Part shown: positions 25,244 to 32,754 of the stretch, one piece after another
How positions within the stretch are numbered: the first letter of the stretch is position 1
Layout: the number at the start of each line of letters is the position of its first letter
Origin: a candidate division WOR-3 bacterium
Lineage (GTDB): Bacteria; Hydrothermota; Tepidihabitantia; Tepidihabitantales; Tepidihabitantaceae
Length of the DNA stretch: 45,548 bases
Assembly (NCBI GenBank): GCA_016867815.1
Contig: VGIR01000014.1
Location: 1-45,548, forward strand
Reading direction: 5' to 3'
Program-made: the position numbers and the translations under genes
The notes under the pieces: model-generated
Database searches by the model: none
Told to the model about the DNA's origin: nothing
The model's input: only the letters and a program-made list of their open reading frames with translations

Positions 25244-26074
25244 ATGGCAACAAATAGATCGACCGACATCGGTTTGGCCGATACTCAGACACGGCCGGGT
25301 GAAACGACGACGACCATCTGGAGGCCCCGGCGTATCGGTCCGCGTTTCCGCTGGCTTGATCACGACACAATCAAACTGGTTGACGGCGCGTTGGCAGGCC
25401 GGGAATTCGGTCTCACCACCGAGATCCAGCGTACCACGGCAGAGCTCGTCCTGACTGAAGGAAAGGGGCGCGTCGGGGAGATTTCCATCGAGCGCAACCC
25501 ACCCGGCAAGGGCGTCATCCTCTCTGACATAGGAGTGCGCGAGCAGCTGCGCGGCAACGGACTTGCCGCGATTATGACCTGGTGTGCTTTCCGCGAGATG
25601 GTGCTGGCGCAGGAGACTTCGACTTTCCGCATGCGGATGGCGTCGTCCAAGCCCAGCGAGTCAAGCACCGACGTGCAGAACGTCGGCATCGGTGTCATCG
25701 CTGCCCGCCTCGGATTCGAGACGGAGATGGACCTCGAGCAGGCTCTCGATCCCCGCAACGTCACCGGCGTGGACATCATCGAGAAGCAGCTCAACACGCC
25801 TCCCGGGATTCGGATAATGCTGAGATCGGAACCGCAGGTGCTGATCGCCTTCGCGCTCAACGCTGATACGCTGAAACCGCTGAGCGAAGACAGCATGTAC
25901 GTTGAGATCAGGAAGGACCGGGCATTGATGCGTGACTGGGCGCTTGCAGGTCGGCTGATCATCAGCAACGCCAATCACTGTCTGCGTCGCGCCAAGGCCG
26001 AGCGGTTCGCCGATGTTCTGGCCACCGATGCGGAAGAGGCCCGGTTGTTCCGAGCCCGCGTTCGCGGCTTCTAG
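25244..26074 (+). CDS. GNAT-like protein of unknown function
   Basis: A 276-residue cytosolic protein. The middle part has the acetyl-CoA-binding signature of GNAT acetyltransferases: ILSDIGVREQLRGNGLAAI, with R-G-N-G at 103-106, followed by a helix and the typical later motif IAARLGFETE. The N-terminal 60 and C-terminal 100 residues match nothing I know. Substrate unknown; a protein or small-molecule acetyltransferase is the best guess. GAGG lies about nine bases before the ATG. Monocistronic. Confidence 0.6.
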   Translation: MATNRSTDIGLADTQTRPGETTTTIWRPRRIGPRFRWLDHDTIKLVDGALAGREFGLTTEIQRTTAELVLTEGKGRVGEISIERNPPGKGVILSDIGVREQLRGNGLAAIMTWCAFREMVLAQETSTFRMRMASSKPSESSTDVQNVGIGVIAARLGFETEMDLEQALDPRNVTGVDIIEKQLNTPPGIRIMLRSEPQVLIAFALNADTLKPLSEDSMYVEIRKDRALMRDWALAGRLIISNANHCLRRAKAERFADVLATDAEEARLFRARVRGF

Positions 26075-26156
26075 CCGGACCGGGCAGGCCCTTCCGTCGC
26101 AAGCGGTCTGCCGGTTGCCGGCATACTAGTAGCATCTTGAGGCCATGAGCCTCGCG

Positions 26157-26186
26157 TCAGCCCAGTCGTTAGCGCGGCTGGGCTGA
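26157..26186. promoter_or_regulatory. Inverted repeat upstream of the small membrane protein
   Basis: Perfect 9-bp arms TCAGCCCAG (26157-26165) and CTGGGCTGA (26178-26186) with a 12-base loop. No T tract follows. TATACG (26192-26197) after it could be a -10 box, so it may be an operator over the -35 region, or a terminator of the upstream gene. Confidence 0.4.
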
Positions 26187-26212
26187 CTTGATGTATACGC
26201 AAGGGAGGTAAT

Positions 26213-26581
26213 GTGAGATTGCTCGTCCGCTGGGTGACTGCAGCGCTGGCCCTCTTCCTCGCGGCCTGGATCGTACCGGGAATCGAGGTTGCTGCCAACG
26301 CCTGGTGGGTCTATGCGCTGATGGCCGTGATTCTAGGCCTGGTCAATGCGCTCGTCCGGCCGATCCTGAAGCTGCTATCCTGCGGGCTGATCATCCTGAC
26401 GCTCGGTCTGTTCACGCTGGTCATCAACGCTCTTACCCTGTGGCTTTCGTCGTCCATCGCCGTCCACTGGTTTCACGTCGGCTTCTACGTTCGCGGGTTC
26501 TGGGCTGCGTTCCTGGGCGCGCTCATCGTCAGCCTCTCCACAATCATCATGTCGGCGTTGTTCAGGGACAAGGAGAAGTAG
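26213..26581 (+). CDS. Phage holin family 4 (Mycobacterium YvlD-like) membrane protein
   Basis: A 122-residue protein with four membrane helices: start to about 20 (WVTAALALFLAAWIVPGIEV), about 28-48, 57-78 (LIILTLGLFTLVINALTLWLS), and 95-115. The pattern 'NALVRPILKLLSCGLIILTLGLFTLVINAL' matches PF04020, proteins named after phage holins but found as ordinary envelope-stress proteins in many bacteria. GTG is preceded by AAGGGAGG, a strong ribosome site. Not part of a prophage: no phage genes are near. Confidence 0.9.
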   Translation: MRLLVRWVTAALALFLAAWIVPGIEVAANAWWVYALMAVILGLVNALVRPILKLLSCGLIILTLGLFTLVINALTLWLSSSIAVHWFHVGFYVRGFWAAFLGALIVSLSTIIMSALFRDKEK

Positions 26582-26590
26582 CTTATCCGG

Positions 26591-26618
26591 TTGATGGTTG
26601 TCTGACCCGCGGTATTCT
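26591..26618 (+). promoter_or_regulatory. Promoter of the PfkB kinase-aldolase pair
   Basis: TTGATG (26591-26596), 16-bp spacer, TATTCT (26613-26618), nine bases to ATG 26628; no ribosome site. Confidence 0.55.
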
Positions 26619-26627
26619 CTCTCCAGC

Positions 26628-27542
26628 ATGAAAGGCAGCCGTCCTTGCGTGTGTGTTGTCGGCAGCTTCGTGATGGACCTCATGTTCATGGTTAGGCACC
26701 GGCCCGGTCCGGGAGAAACGATGCTGGCCGACGGCTTCGGCATGTTCCTTGGCGGCAAGGGATTCAACCAGGCCGTGGCAGCCAGGCGGCTGGGTGCTGA
26801 TGTCTGCATTGTTGGGCGGGTTGGCAGCGACCAGTTCGGCGACATGTTTGTGGCCAAGCTGGAGCAGGAAGGGATCTGCTCTGTTGGCGTGACCCGCGAC
26901 GCTGAGGTAGGAACCGCAATTGCCACGCCGGTTGTGGATGAGCACGGTCAGAACAGTATCATCGCCGCGCCGCGGGCGAACATGCGGGTGAGACCGGAGG
27001 ATGTGCTCGCCGTAGAGGAGCAGATAGCTTCGGCCGACATTCTAATGCTTCAGTTCGAGATACCACTGGCCGTGTCGCGGCGTGCCGCTGAGATCGCGAG
27101 CGAGCACAGGACGCTGGTGATGCTGGACCCGGCGCCGGTCGAGCACGGCTTCGAGCGGTTTGCCGCGCCGACAGACTACATCGTACCGAACGAGATAGAA
27201 GCTCACATGCTGACCGGCAGGATGACGCCGGAGGAAGCCGCAGCAGTCCTGCTGCCGGAGACCCGGCGGGGCGTGGTCATATCTCTCGGCGAGCAGGGCG
27301 CGATGGCGGTTGACCGCGCCGCGCTGGACCGGTTCCCGGCGCACAAGGTGCAAGTGGTCGATACTACCGGTGCGGGCGATGCTTTCCGGGCCGGTCTGTC
27401 CGTACGGATCGCCGAGGGCGCAAGCCTTGAAGAATCCGTTCGGTTCGCCAACGCCTGCGGCGCACTTGCCTGCACGGTCATGGGCGCCGAACCATCCATG
27501 CCAAGGCGGAGCGCAGTTGAGCTTCTTCTGGCCCAAGAGTGA
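26628..27542 (+). CDS. PfkB-family sugar kinase (ribokinase-like)
   Basis: A 304-residue cytosolic kinase that transfers phosphate from ATP to a sugar. Conserved GGKGFNQAVAARRLGA (42-57) binds substrate, and DTTGAGDAF (245-253) carries the catalytic base Asp251 and the anion hole. The length and motifs fit ribokinase (RbsK) best, but related kinases share them. ATG 26628 starts nine bases after a -10 box; a GTG-type upstream start at 26598 would lie in the promoter. An aldolase gene follows after 12 bp, so the two probably act in one sugar-phosphate pathway. Confidence 0.9.
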   Translation: MKGSRPCVCVVGSFVMDLMFMVRHRPGPGETMLADGFGMFLGGKGFNQAVAARRLGADVCIVGRVGSDQFGDMFVAKLEQEGICSVGVTRDAEVGTAIATPVVDEHGQNSIIAAPRANMRVRPEDVLAVEEQIASADILMLQFEIPLAVSRRAAEIASEHRTLVMLDPAPVEHGFERFAAPTDYIVPNEIEAHMLTGRMTPEEAAAVLLPETRRGVVISLGEQGAMAVDRAALDRFPAHKVQVVDTTGAGDAFRAGLSVRIAEGASLEESVRFANACGALACTVMGAEPSMPRRSAVELLLAQE

Positions 27543-27554
27543 GAGGAGTGCGAA

Positions 27555-28196
27555 ATGGGACTATTCCTGGATAGTGCGCGGATTGAGGAAGTGCAGAAGG
27601 CTGTGGAGCTTGGGTTTCTAGCCGGTGTGACGACGAACCCGACCATCATCGCGAAGGCGAATGGGCAGCCGAAGGACATCATCCGTGAGATATGTGCGAT
27701 TTCTCCCGGGCCCGTGTTCTACCAGATCACCACGAAGACGCCCGCCGAACGGGAACGCGAGGGACGCGAGTTCTATCTGGTCAATCCGGAGAAGGTGGTT
27801 CTCAAGATACCCGCGACGACCGAGAACATGACCCTCATGGCGAGACTCTCAATGGAGATTCCGTGCGCCGCGACTGCTGTCTATAGTGGTCACCAGACAA
27901 TCGTGGCCTGCGATGCGGGTGCTCGTTATGTGATTCCGTACGTGAACCGCGCGACGCGGCTGCTCGGCGACGGATGCCGGCTGGTAGCTGAGATGGCGTC
28001 CGTCGTGAAGGCATCCGGCAGGGTTGTCGAGATACTGGCCGCCAGTATAAAGTCGGCCGAGGAGGCCACGCAGGCAGTACTTGCGGGCGCGAACCACCTG
28101 ACACTGCCACTGGATATCCTGCTGAGTCTGGGCAATCACCCGCTCTCGGAAGCGGCTATCGAGGAATTCGGTCGGTCGGCGAAGACGGGCTGCTAG
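27555..28196 (+). CDS. Transaldolase / fructose-6-phosphate aldolase family protein
   Basis: A 213-residue TIM-barrel aldolase of the small transaldolase (TalC/FSA) type. GVTTNPTIIAK (about 25-35) is the family signature, and Lys84 in VVLKIPAT is the Schiff-base lysine. These enzymes move or release dihydroxyacetone units of sugar phosphates; whether this one is a transaldolase or an aldolase cannot be told. GAGGAG precedes the ATG. It shares a promoter with the upstream PfkB kinase. Its last 41 bases overlap the end of prsW on the other strand. Confidence 0.9.
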   Translation: MGLFLDSARIEEVQKAVELGFLAGVTTNPTIIAKANGQPKDIIREICAISPGPVFYQITTKTPAEREREGREFYLVNPEKVVLKIPATTENMTLMARLSMEIPCAATAVYSGHQTIVACDAGARYVIPYVNRATRLLGDGCRLVAEMASVVKASGRVVEILAASIKSAEEATQAVLAGANHLTLPLDILLSLGNHPLSEAAIEEFGRSAKTGC

Positions 28197-28941
28197 ATTC
28201 GGCGTCGCCGGCCGCGGCCGTATCCGCGCTGCGGTGAAGCGCGGCCAGTTGAGGGTGCTTGTAGGGCGACCTCTCCGACAGCTTTCGCGTGGCCTTGAAG
28301 AAGATGACCCAGAAGAGCACCGCCATGGTAATCAGGCTCAGGGCCATAAGCGGTGCCTTGTCCAGCGAGAAGACGATGAAGTCGTATAGCCCGTGGGCCG
28401 CGACTGCCAGGCCGAAGCCAAGCGCAGACAGCCAGTTGCCCATTCGGTCGTTACGGGCGAACTTGGCTTCCCCGAGGAAATAGCCCATAAGCACGCCATC
28501 GAACGCGTGGCTGGGCATGGCCAGCAGCGCGCGCATCACGCCGGTTCCGGCGCCCTTTGAGAAGACGTAGAGAAGGTTCTCCACCGTCGCGAAACCCAGT
28601 GCGGCCATCACCGAGTACATGATTCCGTCATAGGGCTCGTCGAATTCCGGTCGATGGTAGGCGTAGAACCGGACGACGAGGAACTTCGCGCCCTCCTCGA
28701 CCAGGCCGACAATCAACATCGCGCCAAGAAAAGCCTGCAGCAGGCTGGGCGTGCTGGAGCGCCAGCCGGTCAGCTTCTGGAGCGCCAGCGAGGTGACCAC
28801 GGCGGGTAGAAGCGAGGCGGCGCCGAGCCCGAAAGTCACAAGCATGACACCGATGGGTTCTTTTCGGTACTTGTCGCGCAGGTAGAAGAAGAGGAACAGC
28901 GCGAAGGCCGGTGCGACGGCGATGACGAGGAGACCGATCAC
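28156..28941 (-). CDS. prsW: PrsW-family intramembrane protease
   Basis: A 261-residue protein with about seven helices. VEEGAKFLVVR (about 81-91, Glu-Glu), ALGFATVENLLYV (Glu), PSHAFDGVLMGY (His) and AAHGLYDF (His) are the conserved elements of PrsW glutamic or metallo-type membrane proteases, which cut anti-sigma factors or process membrane proteins. The tail after residue 225 is polar. GTG start. Its 3' end overlaps the aldolase gene by 41 bp. Confidence 0.88.
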   Translation of the reverse strand: MIGLLVIAVAPAFALFLFFYLRDKYRKEPIGVMLVTFGLGAASLLPAVVTSLALQKLTGWRSSTPSLLQAFLGAMLIVGLVEEGAKFLVVRFYAYHRPEFDEPYDGIMYSVMAALGFATVENLLYVFSKGAGTGVMRALLAMPSHAFDGVLMGYFLGEAKFARNDRMGNWLSALGFGLAVAAHGLYDFIVFSLDKAPLMALSLITMAVLFWVIFFKATRKLSERSPYKHPQLAALHRSADTAAAGDAESSSPSSPTDRIPR

Positions 28942-29004
28942 AGGCCAGAGCCCGAGGTTCGAAGCTCACATGACGGATCGCCCGCGCGAACGTGGTAGAC
29001 TGGC

Positions 29005-29025
29005 GGTCGGGAGTCGGGAATGGCT
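29005..29025. repeat. Heptamer micro-array (CGGGAGT type, short)
   Basis: Two clear units (GGTCGGG, AGTCGGG) plus a degenerate third, between prsW's start region and the end of the next minus-strand gene. Same core as 4204-4231. Confidence 0.6.
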
Positions 29026-29668
29026 AGACGATGGGTTCGAACAGGTACTCGGACCGACCAGCCGGGGGGCGCTCGCGTAGTAGCGTCATCTGGAACGATA
29101 TCGGCCCGGCTTGGGCAAGTTCAAACCGGAGACGGCCGTTGCGCAACTGGTACTCGCCTTCGTCGAGAAGATAGGGCTTCGTTCTGGGCGGAACTGCCTC
29201 GGCCGATGGGTGAACGCGACCGGGGCGAACGAAAGCAGCATAGAGCCGCGATCGCGGCACAGGCCCGTCTTCCCGAACGATTATCGGCCACCGGTTCTCG
29301 AGAAAGAGCGGGGCGCTGTTGAAGCTGAGGGCGATGCAGTCCTGGCTGCGGCCGAGCAGGACGCGGCCGAGTTGCGGCCGGGAACGGGAATAGGCCTGGA
29401 CAGTTGCACTGCCGTGAAGCGGAGCAAGCTCATGGAGTCGAACCGCACGCGGGGTCTGACTCCGTGCGGAGCGCCGGGCGGGAAAGAGGTGGCGCAGCCC
29501 TTCCAGGATCTCATCGAGGTCCAGGTGCTTGGTGATCAGGTTGGCCAGGGCGGCCCGGCTGCGGGGCAGGGCTATCTCGAGCCGGCTGCGCTTGACCATG
29601 CGCGCTAGCTCCGTGTGGGTGAAGTTATCGAGCAGGCCGCGAGCCGGTTCCAGTCTGATGCCCTTCAT
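29024..29668 (-). CDS. Hypothetical protein
   Basis: A 214-residue soluble protein without recognised domain. The N-terminal part is helical and basic (FTHTELARMVKRSRLEIALPRSR, then ITKHLDLDEILEGLRHLF); the C-terminal part has beta character and the end LRERPPAGRSEYLFEPIV. No signal peptide. The promoter places the start at ATG 29668: TATACT ends six bases before it, and no ribosome site is present. A start at 29695 would fall inside the promoter. Confidence 0.6.
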   Translation of the reverse strand: MKGIRLEPARGLLDNFTHTELARMVKRSRLEIALPRSRAALANLITKHLDLDEILEGLRHLFPARRSARSQTPRAVRLHELAPLHGSATVQAYSRSRPQLGRVLLGRSQDCIALSFNSAPLFLENRWPIIVREDGPVPRSRLYAAFVRPGRVHPSAEAVPPRTKPYLLDEGEYQLRNGRLRFELAQAGPISFQMTLLRERPPAGRSEYLFEPIV

Positions 29669-29674
29669 GGACTG

Positions 29675-29702
29675 AGTATACGAGGTCGGGAGCACCGGTC
29701 AA
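29675..29702 (-). promoter_or_regulatory. Promoter of the hypothetical gene, leaderless type
   Basis: Minus strand: TTGACC (29697-29702), 16-bp spacer, TATACT (29675-29680), six bases to ATG 29668. Confidence 0.7.
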
Positions 29703-29916
29703 GCCACGCGGGTTGCCGGCGCCACAGAGTATCCTGTGGATGGCACGCAGGGTTCAGCCGAGTCGGACCCCCTGCTGTGTTGGTCCGTGCCGAGGGGAGT
29801 TCGATGAGGCCGACATTGCCGGCCGGTATCGCCGCCGTGCTGCCTAGTTCAGGGTAGTCCCGGCAGAGCTGTGTGCTGTCGAGCTTCGCTGGATCGACCG
29901 GGATGCGCTAATGACC

Positions 29917-30081
29917 AGCGCCCCGGCCGCGAAGGCCGGGGCGCTTCCAAAGGAGGTCGATGGTTCCTCGTATATGCCGCGCAAATGCCATGTTGTCGAA
30001 CCGGTCGGGATCCATCTGTCGGCCAGTTCAAGTCTTCTGGCTGCTGGCAGGGTGTCCTCCATTGCTGGCGAAACACACTGC
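29917..30081 (-). ncRNA. Candidate small RNA with GC-rich terminator
   Basis: On the minus strand TTGACA (30111-30116), 17-bp spacer, TATCCT (30088-30093) would start an RNA near 30081. About 165 bases later a perfect 12-bp hairpin, AGCGCCCCGGCC with its complement and loop TTCGC, ends at 29917. Just before it the RNA contains CCTCCTTT, identical to an anti-Shine-Dalgarno sequence. No protein frame fits between. The size and arrangement suit a small RNA, but no known family (6S, SRP, tmRNA, RNase P) was recognised. On the plus strand the same hairpin precedes a 44-codon frame (29960-30094) with AAAGGAGGT. Confidence 0.35.
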
Positions 30082-30116
30082 CAAATCAGGATAGAACCCC
30101 CATCTGGTTTTGTCAA

Positions 30117-30325
30117 GCAAGGCAGGCGCTGACTTTACTCTTTGAATGTGAAGGACTTGCGCTACTGAGCAAGCGCAGGCGCAGAACCGCCTACCCCGGC
30201 TCCCGGCCTAGGTAATTGAAAGAATGTGGTTTAGCAGCTCAGACCCCCTTTCGCCCCTGTCTCCTGCCGTGCCGGAACCACGAGCGCATGGTGCACAACG
30301 CCATAATACATTGAAAATATGATAT
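30117..30325. other. Intergenic region
   Basis: Downstream end of the beta-helix lipoprotein and upstream of the candidate small RNA. An AT-rich stretch lies at about 30305-30330 next to the lipoprotein stop. No gene or array seen. Likewise 29703-29916 holds nothing I can support. Confidence 0.4.
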
Positions 30326-31114
30326 TTAGAACGTCCCTAGGTTCCTTCCTCCCTCTCCAGAGCCGATGCAGGGCGAGTCTTTTCCGAGGCGGAAGTCCCC
30401 ATTCTCCCGGTCTTTGAACCGCGGATCTTGCAGGACACTGCTACTGTCCTCTGCGACCCGATCAAAGTTGACCTCGTTACCGAAGAGGCAGTTCCGTCGT
30501 ACTACGAGTTCGCCTTCGGGCTGGTCCGTCACGATGCCGCGCTTGTTGAACGCGATGATGCAGTCGGCAATCACCGTGCTTGAGTCGTCCCGGGCAGCAT
30601 GGATTCCAACTTCGCCGTTGTCGACAACCGTGCAGTGCGTGATCCTCGCGTAGGCATATCCGGCAAATGAGCTCAGGTAGATGCCCCGGTCACCATTTCC
30701 GACGATGAGACAGTGGTCGATGAACTGCCGTCCGTCTCGGACCCATATCCCGTGGGAATCCGCACCACGTATCGTCAGTCTGGAAACCCGGTTGCTGTCG
30801 GTGCGGAGTTCGATCCCGGCGTACCCGTCCACGGCATCAACGATGGTTGTCAGCGGGTCTGCTCCGAGCAGCGTGATGCTTCGCCGTCCCGGGAACTTCA
30901 CGACTTCACGATACTCCCCCGGCATCACGAATACGGTGTCGCCGTCCTGGGCCGAGTCGAGGGCCGAGGAAATCGTCAGGAAGCCGGTGCCGCCGTCCTG
31001 GGCGACGACCAGCCGTCCGACCGGCGCGACCTTCACCTGCGGCGGGATCACGGGGCGTGACGCGCACCCGACAACTGCCAGAGAAGCGAGCAGGCAATGG
31101 AAGAAGTCTCTCAT
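30326..31114 (-). CDS. Right-handed beta-helix lipoprotein
   Basis: A 262-residue surface or periplasmic lipoprotein. Lipobox VVGCAS (Cys about residue 17). The mature part begins FLTISSALDSAQDGDTVFV and MPGEYREVVKFPGRRSITL, the entry turns of pectate-lyase-like right-handed beta-helix proteins (DUF1565 style), followed by parallel coils (IELRTDSNRVSRLTIRG, GIWVRDGRQFIDHCLIVGNG, GIYLSS, GIHAARDDSSTVIADCIIAFN). No catalytic residues are evident. ATG 31114 lies nine bases after a CATAAT box; TTG 31120 is an alternative. Confidence 0.85.
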   Translation of the reverse strand: MRDFFHCLLASLAVVGCASRPVIPPQVKVAPVGRLVVAQDGGTGFLTISSALDSAQDGDTVFVMPGEYREVVKFPGRRSITLLGADPLTTIVDAVDGYAGIELRTDSNRVSRLTIRGADSHGIWVRDGRQFIDHCLIVGNGDRGIYLSSFAGYAYARITHCTVVDNGEVGIHAARDDSSTVIADCIIAFNKRGIVTDQPEGELVVRRNCLFGNEVNFDRVAEDSSSVLQDPRFKDRENGDFRLGKDSPCIGSGEGGRNLGTF

Positions 31115-31123
31115 CCGCAAGTC

Positions 31124-31151
31124 ATTATGCGAGAATGGTCTCGGCTGTCAA
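31124..31151 (-). promoter_or_regulatory. Promoter of the beta-helix lipoprotein
   Basis: Minus strand: TTGACA (31146-31151), 16-bp spacer, CATAAT (31124-31129), nine bases to ATG 31114. Confidence 0.6.
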
Positions 31152-31303
31152 TGCGGAAGGGCCCGGCTGCGCCGAAGGCGGCGGCTGTGCAGCCCGGCCT
31201 TGTTCCTCGTCGCAGGCCGCAAGGACGCAACCGGCAGCCGATGAGCCGCATACATGACCGGTGTGATTCCATTTGCCAACCCGGTCGCTCGTGGATTCCG
31301 CTA

Positions 31304-31332
31304 TTGCCAAAACTGCATGAAATCGCTAGAAT
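31304..31332 (+). promoter_or_regulatory. Promoter of the 2H-like gene, leaderless type
   Basis: TTGCCA (31304-31309), 17-bp spacer, TAGAAT (31327-31332), six bases to GTG 31339. Confidence 0.65.
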
Positions 31333-31338
31333 TGGGTC

Positions 31339-31890
31339 GTGAAGGCGGCCCAGTATTGCGTCGTTGCCTTCCCGAAACTGGACAGCGAGGCGCAGATCCA
31401 GGACCTGAGAGAGCAGTTTCCGGCCTGGTACTACCGCGTCAGGCCGTATGTCTCTCTTGTCCTGCCATTTACACCCATCACCCTGGAAGAGATGCAGAAC
31501 GTTTCCGAGCATGTCGGCCGGGTTCGACGCAACCTCCATCCGCTCGCTATCTCTTTTACCCACTGCATTGAGCGAGGCGAGTCACTGTTCTTCGTAGTCG
31601 AAGACGGTCGCGACGAACTCGTCCAGCTTCACCGGGACATGATTGGTTCCGAGCCGCTGTCCCTGCTTGCTGACGCGCCGGTCTACGAGCCGCAAGTATG
31701 GCTCGGTCGCGTGACCGATGCAAGGCAGCGTGCCTATGCCCTGGCCGAAGCCAACCGCCTCGGCCGCTCCCTCGGGGTAGTGGATGCGGTCACCCTGCTC
31801 AGAATCGAGTCGGATGAAGAGCACAGGCTCGTCGCCACGTATCCTTTCGGCGTCGGTCGTGTCGACTACTACGACCGGTTCGCGACCTGA
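31339..31890 (+). CDS. 2H phosphoesterase-like (2'-5' RNA ligase family) protein with lost histidines
   Basis: A 183-residue protein with the length and order of elements of LigT/YjcG-like 2H phosphoesterases. The first motif should be H-x-T/S followed by hydrophobics; here it is RPYVSLVLPF, with Tyr37 in place of His. The second should be H-x-T-L-G-R; here YEPQVWLGR, with Gln119 for His and Trp121 for Thr. Both catalytic histidines are therefore absent, so it is probably not an active phosphodiesterase but may bind RNA or nucleotides. GTG start six bases after a -10 box. Confidence 0.7.
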   Translation: MKAAQYCVVAFPKLDSEAQIQDLREQFPAWYYRVRPYVSLVLPFTPITLEEMQNVSEHVGRVRRNLHPLAISFTHCIERGESLFFVVEDGRDELVQLHRDMIGSEPLSLLADAPVYEPQVWLGRVTDARQRAYALAEANRLGRSLGVVDAVTLLRIESDEEHRLVATYPFGVGRVDYYDRFAT

Positions 31891-32027
31891 CCGAGCGGTC
31901 CGGTCCGGCTTGTCGGCCTGAAGACGGAGTTCCGAAACGGCAGCCGGTCAGCTGCAAACGGACCGGCCTCGTGCCATGCCGGAGAGGGACGCTCTACGTT
32001 CTTTATCCTGAAGCCGCGCCGGGGCAT

Positions 32028-32393
32028 CTACCGCCGCACGTGGACGATGATGCTGGCTGATGTCCCGTTGGGTTCCTTGTCGTAGGCGAAGGCGAGGAGT
32101 TCGTAGACCCGCGAGGTATCGGAAAGGCACTCGACAGCGACCTTGTAGGTATCTGTCTCAGTCGTCCTGACCATACCCAGCATTTCCGGGCCCGCGAAGA
32201 AGACGACAAAGTCCACCCCCCGGTCATCCGTAGCGACGGCGGTCAGCGTGTATACGCCCGGATCCACAGTATCGCCATCGCGGGGGTAGACCCAGCCTAT
32301 CTGCGGCGGTACCGTGTCCGGCGCTGCGTTGGTGTCGCACGACGCCGGAAGGATGGCGAGCGACGCCAGCGCCGCAGCCAGCAAGTACCTCAC
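32028..32393 (-). CDS. Ig-like lipoprotein
   Basis: A 121-residue lipoprotein: signal peptide with Cys about 19 (LPASCDTN), then one Ig-like domain (PPQIGWVYPRDGDTVDPGVYT, VVFFAGPEMLG, ELLAFAYDKEPNGTSASIIV), the usual 'PP-x-I-x-x-x-x-P-x-x-G-x-T-V' start of a bacterial Ig module. Last of a three-gene minus operon; the start overlaps the previous stop by four bases. Role likely surface adhesion or structure. Confidence 0.7.
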   Translation of the reverse strand: MRYLLAAALASLAILPASCDTNAAPDTVPPQIGWVYPRDGDTVDPGVYTLTAVATDDRGVDFVVFFAGPEMLGMVRTTETDTYKVAVECLSDTSRVYELLAFAYDKEPNGTSASIIVHVRR

Positions 32394-32749
32394 GGAGCTA
32401 CCATTGCCACATCGATGTAGGGACTATACTCCCTGCCGTAGAGCACGCCCGGCACATCCTCGTGTACGTTGATGGCCGCATCGTAGTCGCTCGCGTCTCC
32501 GGCTGCGACCAGAGAAGTAATGACCAACCGGGCGACCACCACGCCCCGTTTCACGTCGAACGTATCCACGATTCCATGGGCAGCGTATACCGCGCGGCTG
32601 TAGCGTACTTCTATCTGATGACCATCGATCTCGACCGGAGAAAGCGAAATGTTGTATACCATGATGCGTGTGCTCGGTCCGCGAAGGCGGCAGCTCAGGC
32701 CGGCGAACAGGAGCAGCCAGGCCGCCGCGCCGAACACGAGAAGCCTCAC
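32390..32749 (-). CDS. Small lipoprotein of unknown function
   Basis: A 119-residue lipoprotein: signal peptide MRLLVFGAAAWLLLFAGLSC with the lipid Cys at 20. The mature part is beta-rich (IMVYNISLSPVEIDGHQIEV), no known family. Middle gene of a three-gene operon: five bases after the propeller gene, overlapping the next gene by four. Likely a partner of the propeller lipoprotein. Confidence 0.65.
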   Translation of the reverse strand: MRLLVFGAAAWLLLFAGLSCRLRGPSTRIMVYNISLSPVEIDGHQIEVRYSRAVYAAHGIVDTFDVKRGVVVARLVITSLVAAGDASDYDAAINVHEDVPGVLYGREYSPYIDVAMVAP

Positions 32750-32754
32750 TCGTG

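Noticed and set aside
26213-26581. Holin-family protein as sign of a prophage
   Set aside because: PF04020-type proteins are common chromosomal membrane proteins and no phage genes are adjacent.
29990-30062. tRNA-like GGTTCGA and TTCAAGTC loops near the candidate small RNA
   Set aside because: The stems needed for T, D and acceptor arms do not pair on either strand.
29844-30116. 90-codon minus-strand frame with TTG start
   Set aside because: The TTG is part of the TTGACA -35 box, and the frame runs through the terminator hairpin.
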